This document shows, one piece after another, positions 36,489 to 48,818 of a stretch of DNA of 64,000 nt. The stretch covers positions 12,666,420-12,730,419 of the forward strand of contig CM069600.1 of NCBI GenBank assembly GCA_035771175.1, read 5' to 3'. The translations under genes were made by a program, and so were the position numbers. The notes beneath the pieces were generated by a model. The model did not search any database. It saw nothing but the letters and a program-made list of their open reading frames with translations, and was not told where the DNA came from. Numbering within the stretch: position 1 is the stretch's first letter; each line of letters starts with the position of its first letter. This stretch comes from Paratinospora sagittata (lineage: Eukaryota; Streptophyta; Magnoliopsida; Ranunculales; Menispermaceae).

Positions 36489-38075
36489 TGTCACAACACC
36501 CTTGACGTAGGTTGACGTCATGACCGGCACCGTGTACTATACGCTAGACATACCCTGTATACAGTATATAATACATTGTCAGTCTTAACAAAATTACATA
36601 AATCTCCAAAAAAAAAATTTGACAGCATCTCCCCATAAAATGGACCTCTCACAACCTGATATACCACAAATCAAATCGAATATATATATATAGATAATCA
36701 TCCCATTCATTCCATTCATTCATTCCACAAATCAAATTCTTACATGATAGATATATATGATCATTCCATTCAATCATCACAAGCTTTTTATAACCAAAAT
36801 GTTCCATTATAATCCGTATTCTCACACAACCCACCTAGATGATATTATATACATAGTAATGTGATATTTAAACATATCAAAATAAAAAATATAACCCCTT
36901 TCCTCCAGGCATACATACATAAACAAAAGCGAATGTGGATCACGTGTCAGTCACTCTCTAATCTTTCCTTTTCCCTTTGATTTTGTACTTGAAATATTGG
37001 AGGAAATGGAGTGAGCAATCAACAAGCTCAGTGAATATATCTCTTGATATGACAATCATATGCATTTAGGGAAACATGACATTTAAAGTCATTCAAAACA
37101 TTTATGAAACACACATGCATCATTCAACAAATATATCATACATGCCAGCAATATAAATTTTATGTTTGCTCAATAAAACAATGCATCTTTTTCAACGAAA
37201 TTCACCATCTCCCTCCTTCTAGTAATAGAGCGGGTATGAACTCCTTATTATGCATCTATAAGGAGCCTATGCTTGGACCTCCAACTACCCAATTCACAAT
37301 CATTTCAAGGATTCTAAAATTCTTGTTAGGACAGTCCTATTGACAATGAGGTTACGCATAACACTCATCTGGGACTAATTCCTAATGAAATGATATTACA
37401 TGTGATCTGCCTTCGCACGTCTCGCATACTCCAATGCCAAAATTATTTATGAATGATCAATAAAATACAATGTATTTACATACATAGCATGCTTACATAT
37501 AAACATCTTATATAAATACACTTCTATACAAGAACCAAAATCAAGAAATATATTCACAGTGATTAAATGTTATTTCTATGTCAATGAACCCAGTAATATT
37601 CAACACAAGGGATCACCATGACCATCACCAAACTCATTGCACCATCAACCTTTCCAGCATCAATATTCCCTCAAGCTTATTCACCGACACATTCAATTTT
37701 TAATTCCTATGCAAATATGAAATTCAAGCCACACTTAATCATTATAAACTACTAAACACCATTCAATCTCACTAACACACCAATAAACATTTGCAATTCA
37801 TGTATAATTCGAATCTATTTCACTTAACTATACTTGTATTATTCATTCAAATACATTTCATTTGATCAAAGTCTTGCTCATTCACCACTAATTCTTACTT
37901 TAGCAACCTGAAAAATATTATACACATTTCATGAATTTAGGTTCCAGCTCAACTTAGGACGCATAAGCAGTTGAACACGAATATATTTGCCTCTTATGTA
38001 TAAAATACGTGTATTATACATCTCGACATATGCATAATTCAACGTATGTATTTAATTAAAACTACGGGGTGTTAA
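36489..38075 (-). repeat. 3' LTR of G
   Basis: It resembles LTR F along its length (AATAGAGCGGGT, GTTAGGACAGTC, ATGAGGTTACRYATAACACTC). It carries the shared LTR box on the minus strand (about 36975-37040). Its first 100 bases (minus strand) jump to sequence that lies 1.3 kb inside the 5' LTR, so this copy has lost about 1.2 kb. On the pol side a hairpin-like AATTTCGAGGACAAAATT and a purine tract adjoin it. Confidence 0.8.
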
Positions 38076-38221
38076 AATCTCCCCAACTTAAGGAATTTTG
38101 TCCTCGAAATTTAAGATCACGAAATATTCTTCAAGTGATACTCAATTCCAGAAAACTGCTCTCGCATATTACATTTTTGCTCCCATGTTTGCTCCTCTTG
38201 ATACGTGGTATCCTCCCAAAC

Positions 38222-40560
38222 TTAAAGTTGAGTTATATCCATAACATATATGGAATCCAAATGATATTTCCTCAACATCAATATATAAAAAATATTATGG
38301 ACACCTGTTAACTGTGATAGTAGAGCAAATCGGTAAGCCAATGGACTTATCCTTTCAAGGATCTCTAATGGTCCGATAAATCGCAGTGCGAGCTTTCCTT
38401 TCATCCCAAATCTCATTTGGCCTTTCTGTGGTAAGACCCTTAACAAAACTGAGTCAGCCACAATACATTTCAAGGCCTATATACCAACCCTGTGTATTTA
38501 ATAATATCCTTTGGTAGCAATAACAATAACTCCATACTTTTTGGAAGAATACGCCGACTTATCAGTCCACTAATGGTTATCCAAATGGTATCATTTTTGC
38601 CCATAACCCATAAGATACCATTTGAATCCCATCTTCATTTAACACAATCCATATTACCAATTCCATAATCTTTCATACTGATATCATACTCGTCTCATCA
38701 TAAATCTTACTCTCTGAATATGAGTATCAATCAACTGAACATGCATCCGAGCACAAATATCAACACATGGAGTAATACAGAGTACACTCATAATTGTAAC
38801 TCTCACTCACAAACAATCTCCATTTATGGCTAACTGATGGTTACTACTCCAGTTTCAGCATGTTTCCTGCTCAATGTCTCAACAACATATTGGCCTTTCG
38901 CAGGATAATAATTCGATATAAAATCAAATCCTTCGAGAATTCTTGCCACATTTATTACCTCATATTCAGTTTCTTTCTGTTCAAATAATTACTTCAGACT
39001 CTTAAAATCTGAAGATAGTGTGACCTTTTTATTATAGAGGCAATGCTCTCATCATTTCAAAATAACTACCAACTAATTTTTATTCACTCTTAGGATAGTT
39101 ATTCTCATGCACTACCAAATATCTGGAGGCACAAGTAATTAACCTATCCTTTTGTATCAATGCACAACCCAGATCTGGACGTGATATTCATCAATCACAA
39201 TTACTTCCAGGTTCTGGAAATAGTAATAAAATTTAATATTGTGAGAGCTTCCCCATGCACAACGATCCACACATTATATAACATTCATCTGGTTTAGTTT
39301 CGTGACTGGAACAGTTAGCTTCAAGGATCTTTCCACACACTTTCTATAACATACAGCTAATACCAAAAAACTTCTAATTTTCATCATTGAAATAAGTTTT
39401 AACAGTTCTATGATCACTTTGACCTTCCCAGCATCCTTAAAGATACTATTTAAACTAGTTACGTGATCCAAAAATTCTTATCTCAATTATATTCAAAACT
39501 CATATTCAACGAGCTTGGCACTCAATCGGTGCTCTCTCAGTGACTACAAGATAATCTCGAGGTGCTATTCATACTCCTCTCATTTCTTGAGACAACTGCA
39601 TATATCATCGTCGAAGACTATGTAATGACCAAAATACAGTTCATATACCCACTGCATCAATCCTATAAATGTGATTGACACATTAATCAAAGTTACCAAA
39701 ATTTCATAATATCCATATCTTGTCTTAAAATAGTCTGCATTATATTCTTTTCTCAGATTCTTAATTGATGGTGCCTAGATCTCAAAATCATCTTAAAGAA
39801 AATTTGGCTCCATTTAGTTAATCGAATTCGACCATCTATCCATGGTAAAGGATATTCATTCTTTACTATTACCTTGTTCACTTAACAATAATTCATACTT
39901 AAACATATTTTACTATACCTTCTTTCCATATTATCACAAATGCTCTCCATTTTCTCGTCAATAACTATCTTATCTTAGATAGAAGATTTTGAGGGTATAA
40001 ATTCTTCAAGATTCAAAATGAGGATTTTTCACTTATTTAGAATATTACTTCTTTTCGGAGAGACGCTCCACCTGACATGAGAGGTGGCTAGCCAATCATA
40101 CCCAACAAAGCATCTCATTCCAAAAATTTGCATATTTTAAAGTCCATAATTACTTGATGACCCTCATATCTATTACACATAATATTTGCTGACCATATCA
40201 AGGTAGATTCTTTCTCCTGTAGGCATACTCACAATCAATGATGTACTATTATAACAGAAGATAATACAATCTGTCTACCATATCACCAGAGATAAAGGAC
40301 CAGGTAGATCTAACAATACATCAGAATATACACAATAACAAAATGTTGATCATACATGTTATCAACGTCTTACGAATCTCTGAATCTGGTATTGCATTTA
40401 CTTTAATTTATTCTCTAAAATCTGGTGGAGTCACATTGATAAAAATTATTGGGGCATTCCATATCGACTAACTAGAGTCATACCAAAAGAATATTCACTT
40501 CTAGGAAGAATTTCAAGTGTATAAAATCGTCTAGATTTTCAACCCAACTCTCACCAAGTT
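38222..40560 (-). pseudogene. Decayed pol of G (protease, RT, integrase end)
   Basis: Read on the minus strand. 40090-40130 gives DALLGMIG, a decayed form of the LGMDWL motif after protease. 39440-39615 gives DDICSCLKK, LREHRLSAKL and FLDHVTSLN with several stops, matching the RT from the catalytic Asp pair onward. 39274-39471 gives the RT connection region. 38222-38473 gives LLRVLPQKGQMRFGMKGKLA, the end of integrase. RNase H and the integrase core are missing. Many changes are of the C-to-T or G-to-A kind expected from loss of methylated cytosines. Confidence 0.8.
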
Positions 40561-40599
40561 TTTGCCTTTGATTCTTTCACACATGAGTACATAGCTAAT

Positions 40600-42125
40600 C
40601 TCATCAGACCAATCATGCAAATCATGAACAAGTGCAAGCAAGTGTTAAGTGTAGGATCTCAAACTATATAATTTAGGTTGGAACTCCATAGGCAAGTCTT
40701 TCACACTACTCTCCGCTAATGTAGATTACACATCATTTAGAATCAATAGGTCTTTCATAGGTTGTAATTTAAAGCTTAGGTTCAAAGGTAGGAAGAATAG
40801 AAGCATTATAGCTCAAAACACCCTAAACACTTTGATCAATTACTAACATCCACTACATTGCATTTGAAACCAAAACCTCTTTTCAACACATATATCTCTC
40901 CAATATTCTCATTCTTTTGTTTGCTTTTTATCATCATTCATTTTCTTTTATAGAATGTTACACCCTCAAACTTGCTTCTTTTCACACATAGATGTAACAC
41001 CCTTTTCTTCTCTTTTTCATCTTCTTTTCTTTTTCTTCTTCTTTCTTTCAATACAATTCATAAGCAAACTTACTAAAAATCTCTTCTTTATCACGTTTTT
41101 TTCATCTTTTTCATTCCCCATTGTTCATCCTTCCAAATATTAACACTCCAACATGATCAAAGTGTATAAGGTACATAGGTTGCAAAACAGGGAATTTAAA
41201 CATGACAAGCTCAAAATTCATGATGCATAGGTAACAAAGAAAGAGATAATCAACTCAAAATGGGAACTATGGATATAATAAAGAATAAGGAGGCTATTTG
41301 GCTCAAGTTTTTCCAAACATGGTCTAAATCATTTTCCTCATAGTGTGTTTTCTAGGATTTCGCCTCGAGTGGTGATCAAACTTGTTCTAGAATCCCTAGA
41401 GATCTAAGATATGACTTAGCAAGCAAAGGTCCATTTCAAACAATCTTAATCTAAAGATCAAAACCCTGTACAAATGATTAAGTCTCTCCAACAATTCCTA
41501 GCAAAAGTGGATCAAGCACACAGACATAGATGAAACTCTCTGCATTCTCCTATAGTTTCATATCTCTAAAGTGTTCTCATGTCATTGGCCCTCCATAAGT
41601 AAGTCTAAAGTTGCAAAAGAATGTGACTATCTAGCCTAAACCAATACATAATCAACTAACATACCATGACCAAAAATTCAAAACTCTCCCCCCAAACTTA
41701 AAGCAAGCATTGTCCCCAATGCAAAAATTATCAAAGAAGTAGTAGGAAAAAATAGAGACATAGAGGAGAGAAAAGAGTTTAGAAAACCCCTTGAACCAAA
41801 ATGTGTGAAGATGGCACATGACGCACGACATTCATTTTTCCTAATTGCTCCAAAAAGCCCCCCAAACTTGCTTTAGAACCTGAAAAGGATAAGGAAAAAA
41901 AAATCTATCAAGGTACGAAAGCCCATACTACAATGACTAAAAATAAATCAATGAATAAATAAATAAATAAAGCATAAACCGATGGGTTGCCTCCCATTCA
42001 ACGCTTGGTTTAGAGTTGTCAGCCCGACTTTGCTTCATAATGCCTCTTCATGGTTCTCCAAGTGTGATGTGTTCCTCATACCGCTTCGCTTGGCTAAAAT
42101 AATGTTTCACCCGTTGACCATTTAC
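40600..42125 (-). other. Non-coding 3' region of the Athila-like element
   Basis: Contains CCCCAAACTTAAAGCAAGC and similar wording typical of the region after pol in Athila-type elements. No open frame of note. The junction with the pol of G lies somewhere near 40560-40680. Confidence 0.55.
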
Positions 42126-43402
42126 TCAAAAACACGAACCATCTCCACTTTGTAGCTCCACCGCACCGTAAGGAAAAACTTTAGCAATAGTAAACGGTCC
42201 ACTCCATCTAGATTTAAGCTTGCCCTTAAACAACTTTAGCCTGGAGTTGAATAAAAGAATTTGTTGCCCCGGTTCGAAGTCATTCTTCACAATGTATTTT
42301 TGATGCAATTTTCTTGGTTCGCTCCTTGTAGATCTTGGCATTTTCATAAGCATCGTTTCGAAACTCTTCCATTTCCATAAGCTGGAGCAATCTTTGATTT
42401 TTGAAAGCCTTCAAATCGTAGTTCAATTTCTTAACCGCCCAATAAGCTTTATGTTCCAACTCTACCGGTAGGTGACATGATTTCCCAAACACAAGCCAGT
42501 ACAGAGACATCCCAATAGGTGTCTTCAATGCAGTCCAATATGCCCACAAAGCATCATCCAATTTCATTGCCCAATCTTCCTATTAACATTTACGGTCTTC
42601 TCCAAGATTTGCTTGACTTCTCGATTGCTTATTTCGGCTTGGCCATTCGTTTGTGGGTGATATGCAAGTGCGACCTTATGTTTCACTCCATACTTGGCAA
42701 GAAGAGAATTAAATAGTTTTTACAAAAATGAGTGCCATCATCACTAATGATAGCCCGATGAGTGCCGAATCTTGTAAAGATATGCTTGTGTAAGAACTTC
42801 AACACTACCTTGGCATCATTCGTTTCTGTAGCTATGGCTTCAATCCACTTGGACACATAGTCCACCGCCAAAAGTATGTAGATCTTGTCGAAAGAGGAGG
42901 GAAAAGGTCCCATAAAATCGATACCCCATACTTCAAAGAGCTCAGCCTCCAATATGTTAGTCAAAGGTAATTCATGACGCTTCGAAATATTGCCAAGACG
43001 TTGGCACCTATCACATGTCATCACAAAAGTGTAGCTATCTCAGAATAAGGTGGGCCAGTAAAATTCACTTTGCAAGACCTTAGCCGCCATTCTTGTGGGT
43101 CCAAAATGACCGCCATAAAGGGAGGAATGGCACTCATGAAGAATGGTGTGGATGTCTTCCCCCGGTACACAACACCGAATCAATTGATCATTGCATCTCT
43201 TGAAGAGTAGTGGCTCATCCCACATATAAGACTTGACATCGTGTAGAAACTTCTTTTTCTTTGCATAAGAGAGATCCGGAGGCAATGTTCCACATGCTAA
43301 GAAATTTACAAAATCAGCATACCATGGCATTTTCACGCCTACACAATAGTTGTTCATCAGGAAAAGTTTCCAGAGTTGGTAAGCAAGCATCCTCAACCAC
43401 AT
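42126..43402 (-). pseudogene. Integrase of the Athila-like element, broken
   Basis: Read in pieces. The zinc-finger region ([20 protein letters not shown], then CDRCQR) is separated by a break near 43030. The core has WGIDFMGPFPSS and IISDDGTHF, the first two catalytic Asp; the part with the Glu is lost or out of frame near 42680. The C-terminal part shows [19 protein letters not shown] and NKILLFNSRLKLF-like wording. At least three frame breaks make it non-functional. Confidence 0.85.
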
Positions 43403-43940
43403 ATTGCAACCGGGAAAGATGGTCGGCTACAACATTCTCACTTCTTTTCTTATCTTTGATCTCCAAATCAAATTCTTGCAACAAAAGAATCCATCGAATC
43501 AACCTAGGCTTGGCGTCCTTCTTCTCAAACAAGTAATGAATAGCCGCATGATCGGTATACACAATGACATTGGACCCAATGATATAAGATCGAAACTTGT
43601 CGCATGAAAATACAACCGCTAATAATTCTTTCTCTATCGTAGTGTAATTCTGTTGAGCTCCATCTAAAGTACGACTAACATAGTAGATAGCTCGAAACAT
43701 TTTTTCTTTCCGTTGGCCTAACACCGCCCCAATAGCAAAGTCGCTAGCATCACACATAATCTCAAATGGTTCTTTCCAATCCGGTACAATCATGATGGGG
43801 GTTGAGATCAATGTCTTCTTTATCGACTCAAAGGCCTCCACACAAGGATCATTAAAATCAAACAGTGCATCTTTCTCAAGCAAGTTGCAAAGGGGCTTAG
43901 CAATTTTTGAAAAGTCTTTACCGCCGGTAAAAACCGGCAT
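43314..43940 (-). pseudogene. RT thumb and RNase H of the Athila-like element
   Basis: A single frame of 208 codons with [31 protein letters not shown] (first RNase H Asp), [12 protein letters not shown] (Glu) and [11 protein letters not shown] (Asp). Locally intact, but upstream and downstream parts of the polyprotein are broken. Confidence 0.88.
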
Positions 43941-44765
43941 GCCCCAAGAAACTACGGATGCCTTTCACATTCTTAGGATGAGGAAGCTTCTCAATGGCTA
44001 CTGTCTTTGCCCTATCCACCTCAAGACCCTTGGAAGAAACCCTATGGCCTAAAACGATGCCTTCTTGTACCATGAAATGACACTTCTCCCAACTTAGCAT
44101 TTAGTTAGTTTCTTCACATCTTTGAAGCACAAGAGATAAATTATGAAGGCAATGGTCAAATGAGGTTCTAAAAACTGAAAAATCATTCATAAATACCTCC
44201 ATTATCTCCGCAATCATATCAGCAAAAAGGGCCATCATACACCGTTGAAAAGTCACTGGTGCATTGCATAAGCCAATTGACATTCTCCGAAAAGCAAATA
44301 TGCCATACTGGCAAGTGAAAGTTGTCTTCTTTTGGTCTTCCGGTGCAATGGCTATTTGATTATAGCCCGAATAACCGTCTAGGAAGAAATAGTATTCAAA
44401 ACCCGCCAATCTATCCAACATTTGATCAATGAACGGAAGGGGAAAATGGTTTTTCCTTGTACTATGTAAACTCGCCATCCCGTGACTGTTCTTGTGGAAA
44501 TCAACTCATTATTTTCATTCTTAACCACCATCATCCCACCTTTCTTGGGCACAAATTGTACTGGACTCACCCAAGGACTATCCAAAATGGCATAGATGAA
44601 ACCGACCTTCAACCACTTCAAAGCTTCACCTCGCACTACTTCTTTCATTGTCGGATTGAGCATTCGTTGGTGTTCAATGGAAGGCTTGTAAGAGTCCTCC
44701 ATCAATATCTTATGCATGCAAAATGAAGGGCTTATACCCTTGATATCTGAAATAGACCATCCCAA
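43918..44765 (-). pseudogene. Reverse transcriptase of the Athila-like element, broken and with a changed active site
   Basis: SPWVSPVQFVPKKGG, DGYSGYNQIAIAPEDQKKTT, FRRMSIGLCNAPVTFQRCMM and EKCHFMVQEGIVLGH are clear. The catalytic motif reads VFMNDFSVF: the first of the two Asp is Asn. There is a frameshift after GWRV near 44460 and a stop (TAA) after CEETN near 44101. The enzyme would be dead even without the frame breaks. Confidence 0.88.
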
Positions 44766-44768
44766 CGC

Positions 44769-45530
44769 TTATTTATGCTCTCTTAGAATTCTTAATAACT
44801 TTTCTTTCTCAATACAAGACAAAGCTGAAGATATGATGACCGGGTAGGTAGACTTTTCATCCAAAAAAGCATATCGAAGGTGATCTGGTAGTGGTTTCAA
44901 CACCGATGTCAATTCATCCACTTTACTTGGTAAATTTTCTTCTAAGTCTTCCACTTTTGCTTGTGATGAATCAACCGGTGGTGCTCCAAGTGCCAAAACA
45001 CATTGCTTAATTTCTTCATTCTTGCCTACATCTATACTGATTGAATGTACAAGACAACGTTCTAGTGCATCCTCCGATGTAGGCACCTTATGAATTTCTT
45101 TCACACATTCCTCAACAATTTCCACAACATCTATCTGATGGCATGTACTCTCCTCTGCTGGAAACTTGAGAGTCTTATAGATGTTAAACAAGACTTCTTC
45201 ATCATTAACTCTCAAGGTGAGTTCCCCTCGTTGCACATCTATCAATGCAGGTCCGGTAGCTAGAAAAGGTCTCCCAAGTATCAAAGGTATGTCGCCATCC
45301 TCTTCCATATCCAAAACCACAAAGTCCACCGGAAAGATGAACTTGTCCACCTTTACTAGAACATCTTCAATCACTCCTCGAGGATATGTCATTGACCGGT
45401 CTGCTAATTGAAGTGAAATGGTGGCAAGCTTTACTTCTCCAAGTCCTAATATCTTGAAAATAGAAAGAGGCATAAGATTAATACTTGCACCTAAATCACA
45501 TAAAACTTTGTTAAAATTTAAAAGACCAAT
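44769..45530 (-). pseudogene. Protease region of the Athila-like element
   Basis: CDLGASINLMPLSIF (active Asp in DLGAS) starts near 45510 and runs into ILGRPFLATGPALIDV. The frame is open to an in-frame TAA at 44769-44771, just before LGWSISDIKGISPSFCMHKI, where related elements read through. Confidence 0.82.
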
Positions 45531-45787
45531 AGTGCAAGGGATTGTAAAACTCCCTAGATCTTTGAGCTTTTGGGGGAGCTTCTTTTGTAATATTGTGCTA
45601 CACTCCTCGTAAGCTTCACTGTCTCGTAGGCTTCCAACTTTCTCTTCTTTGTCATCACATCCTTCATAAATTTGACATAATTAGGCATTTGCTCCAAAAC
45701 ACCAGCAAATGGGATATTGATGTGAATCTTCTTGGATATCTCTAAGAACTTGGCAAATTACTCATCCAATCTCTTCTTTTGTAATCT

Positions 45788-47194
45788 CTAAGGATAAGGT
45801 AGAGGAGGCTTCAATATTGGAGGGTTATCCGAGAAAGTGATGAAACCCGGTCGGTATGGCCTTTCCTTTGGTTCTTCTTGCTTTTGCTCCTCATGATGTG
45901 CTTCACTCTCTAAATTGCTTGACAGTGATGATGTGGCCTTCTCATCCTTGTTATTCTTTTCAGCCCGTTCAACTTCCTTTCCACTCCGGAGAGTGATAGC
46001 TTTACATTGCTCCTTGGGGTTGACTTGAGTGTTGCTAGGAAATGACCCTTGTTGTTGTGCATTGATGGCTGAAGTAAGTTGTCCAATTTGCAATTCCATA
46101 TTCTTCATCAAGGCTTCCAAGCTTTCTATCATTGAATCAGATTTTGCGATATACCCACTTAAAAGCTCCTCGAAGGAAGGTTTCTTCTCTTGTGATGGCA
46201 TAGATATACCTGGTGGTGGAGGATTCAGAACATTCCTAGTGTTGGAATATGAGAAATTTTCATGATTCCTTATGCCCGGGTGATATTGGTTTGGGACTTG
46301 AGCATTGCTCCTATAGTTGTACCCCTAGTTATTCACGTAATTCGCTTGCTCTTCAATGGTTCCTCCACTCAAATATCCCATGCTTGCTGCCGCTGCACTC
46401 TCAATGGATGGTTGTTTTGCACTTTGCATTGATGCAATTTGGTTAGACAATGTGGCTAACTGTGCTGAAAGTGCAGTCATCGAATCAAGCTCAAGCACTC
46501 CAGCAACTTTTCTCACCAAAGATCTCTCACTAAGAGCTTCATATGTATTGGAAGCCATTTCTTCCAATAGGTTGAAAGCTCCCTTAGCCGTCTTACTCAT
46601 TATAGTGCCACTAGTTGCGGCATCTACCAAAGTACGTGTGGCCACTATCATACCATTATAAAAAATCTGAAGTTGCATCCATACTTCAAAGCCATGTTGT
46701 GAGCACTTCCTCAACAACTCTTTAAACCGTTCCCATGCCTCATAAAGTGATTCAGTGTCCAACTGCTTAAACTGACCAATCTCTACTCGTATTTGAGCTA
46801 CCTTTGCCTGCCGAAAAAACTTTTGGAGGAATTTCTGTATCAATTCTTCCCATGTGGCAACACTCCCAGGTTGCAAGCCTTGCAACCATGACTTGGCCTT
46901 GTCCCTCAAAGAGAATGGGAACAATCTTAGTCGAATCACATCTTCAGCCACGCCATAGAACTTGGCTGTATCACACTTCTCCAAGAATGACTGTGCATGG
47001 GTCATCGGATCTTCTATTGGAGAGCCCCCGTACTGATGTTGCTGAACTATTATGATTAACGCCGGCTTCAACTCGAAGTTATTTGCAGCAACGGGTGCTC
47101 TCACTATCCCGGAGTAATTATCAGTGATGACGAGCTTGAAGTACTCTCGAAGAAGACCTTCATTATTTTCAGGCTCCATTGCCTCTTGCTCCAC
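45788..47194 (-). pseudogene. Gag of the Athila-like element, one premature stop
   Basis: The first 289 codons hold the retrotransposon gag core (GSPIEDPMTHAQSFLEKCD, LFPFSLRDKAKSWLQGL, FKQLDTESLYEAWERFKELL). A TAG at 46325 interrupts the frame after YVNN. The same frame resumes with the linker and ends with ITLRSGKEVE and PYRPGFITF. It encodes the capsid-forming protein in intact relatives. Confidence 0.88.
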
Positions 47195-47401
47195 TCTTCT
47201 TTTTCTTCGCCTCTATCCCAAAGTGCGCTCAATCTTAGGATCCAATGGTACTAATTCAACACTTCTGGATCGCTGCATAAACTTCAATCAATCCTTCAAA
47301 ACAAAAACAAAGAAACAAATTCAAAAAAATTCAAAAAAAAAATACTAGATTAAAATCAAAATCAATTACTAATGATATTGATGAAATAAAAGTGAAACAA
47401 T

Positions 47402-47419
47402 CCCCGGCAACGACGCCAA
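47402..47419 (-). other. Primer-binding site of the Athila-like element
   Basis: On the minus strand TTGGCGTCGTTGCCGGGG follows the LTR end by a few bases. It is one base off the common Athila site and matches the tRNA-Asp type. Confidence 0.85.
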
Positions 47420-47424
47420 AAACT

Positions 47425-48818
47425 TGTTGCGATAAATTCACTTTCACAAGTGTACGAATAGCCAAGTTCTAATAAATCCGAGGTGAGTCGGGTTATCGTA
47501 TCCACAGGGATTGTTTACCTCACCAATTACCATTTTCACTAATTTCTAACTTTATCTAGTAATCAAACTATAGAGATTTAAATGAAATAAAAATCAAATG
47601 TAACTAATTTAAACTAAATGAATGATGAGAAAAGTCAATATATGCGAAAATCTAGAGAATCAACTTCACCTAACCTTTCAATTATGTAATTTAGACGTGT
47701 CTAGTATCAAATCAATTTCTTAGTCTATAATTCAAAATCCTCTCTTCTCTAATTCCCTCTCTCGAGTGCCGAATTAGAACGTATCATTAAGATTAAGATT
47801 CGATCTCTCGATAAAACCCTAATTCCTAACAACCCATTAAACTCTGTGATTTTCCTACAACTTCATTAAACCTTGTAAACCTCTCGATTCTACAACAAAT
47901 TCATGTCATAATCCCCTAGTTCCAACCTAGAAAACCCTATCTCGAGTGCCGCCTTCCAAGTCTAGAATCATTCGATTTGTGGCCAACAAATCGAAAGCAT
48001 TAAGAATATGGAATTATAAATAAACTATGGAAATTTCATTGATAATAAATAAAATCTAATATTAAACCATAGTATTCAAGTTAGGATCCGTATCCTCTCT
48101 AGAACAATACATTAGTTCATACTTTGAATGATCAAAACACAAAACATGGAGAAAAACACTAAAGTAAACATGAATAGCAAATTAAAAATATTGGAACTTG
48201 AATCTTCCTCCGTGCTTCTAAACCCGAATCTTCGTATTCCTTCACTTCTAGCCGCCTTGTTCTATTCTCCAGTGTGTTCCCCACGAAAAGCCCTAAAATT
48301 TGATATATTATGTGACCCCCTTTTTTTGTCCCGAAAAATAATTAGAAAGTCTAGAAAATCGTCCAAATTGCAACAGGGGTGTCTAGCGCCGCGACGCTCC
48401 ATTATGTTTATGTCAACGCCGCGGCCCCCAGAGCCTCAATTTTGCACTGGTTCCAGCATCGCAGCGCCCAGAACCTCATATTTTTTGCTTGATTCGTGGA
48501 CTTAGCCAATTTTTGCCTCTTTTCTGCTTGGGCTTTTTATACTTCTTTTTTGCCACTTCTTGTACATGTTCTTCTCATTCAAATCCATGACTAATGCATC
48601 CAAACACCTAAAAAACAACGCAAAGTAAGTTAATAATTCACTAAAGCATAGATTAAATCAAACTATAAACTAATGAACTAAAATAATGAATAAAAACCAA
48701 GTTAATCCTAAGCTAACAAATGTATTAAAACTAACATAAACCTATCAAACTAATGCATGAAATGTCCTAAAACATACCTAAAACATACTCTAAAACCTAT
48801 CGAAATATGCAACTATCA
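47425..48818 (-). repeat. 5' LTR of the Athila-like element
   Basis: 1394 bp, starting TGATAGTTGCATATTTCG and ending TTATCGCAACA on the minus strand. It includes a CpG-rich stretch at about 48375-48480 (AGCGCCGCGACGC, AACGCCGCGGCCC). It lies directly inside the 5' LTR of G. Confidence 0.85.

Larger units (their letters stand above)
40600..48818 (-). mobile_element. Athila-like Ty3/gypsy element, 3' end deleted
   Basis: On the minus strand: LTR (48818-47425), a TTGGCGTCGTTGCCGGGG primer site, gag, protease, RT, RNase H, integrase and a long non-coding tail. Protein wording (CDLGAS, GWRV, PFIDQMLDRLAGF, DGYSGYNQIAIAPEDQ, EKCHFMVQEGIVLGH) and the primer site fit the Athila clade. All frames are broken. 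No second LTR is found, so the right part was lost together with part of G. The lower boundary near 40600 is approximate. Confidence 0.85.

Noticed and set aside
36252..36515. Repeat protein of 87 residues with WSTR-like units.
   Set aside because: The frame follows from a 21-bp period; it lies in a retroelement leader and is antisense to the element.
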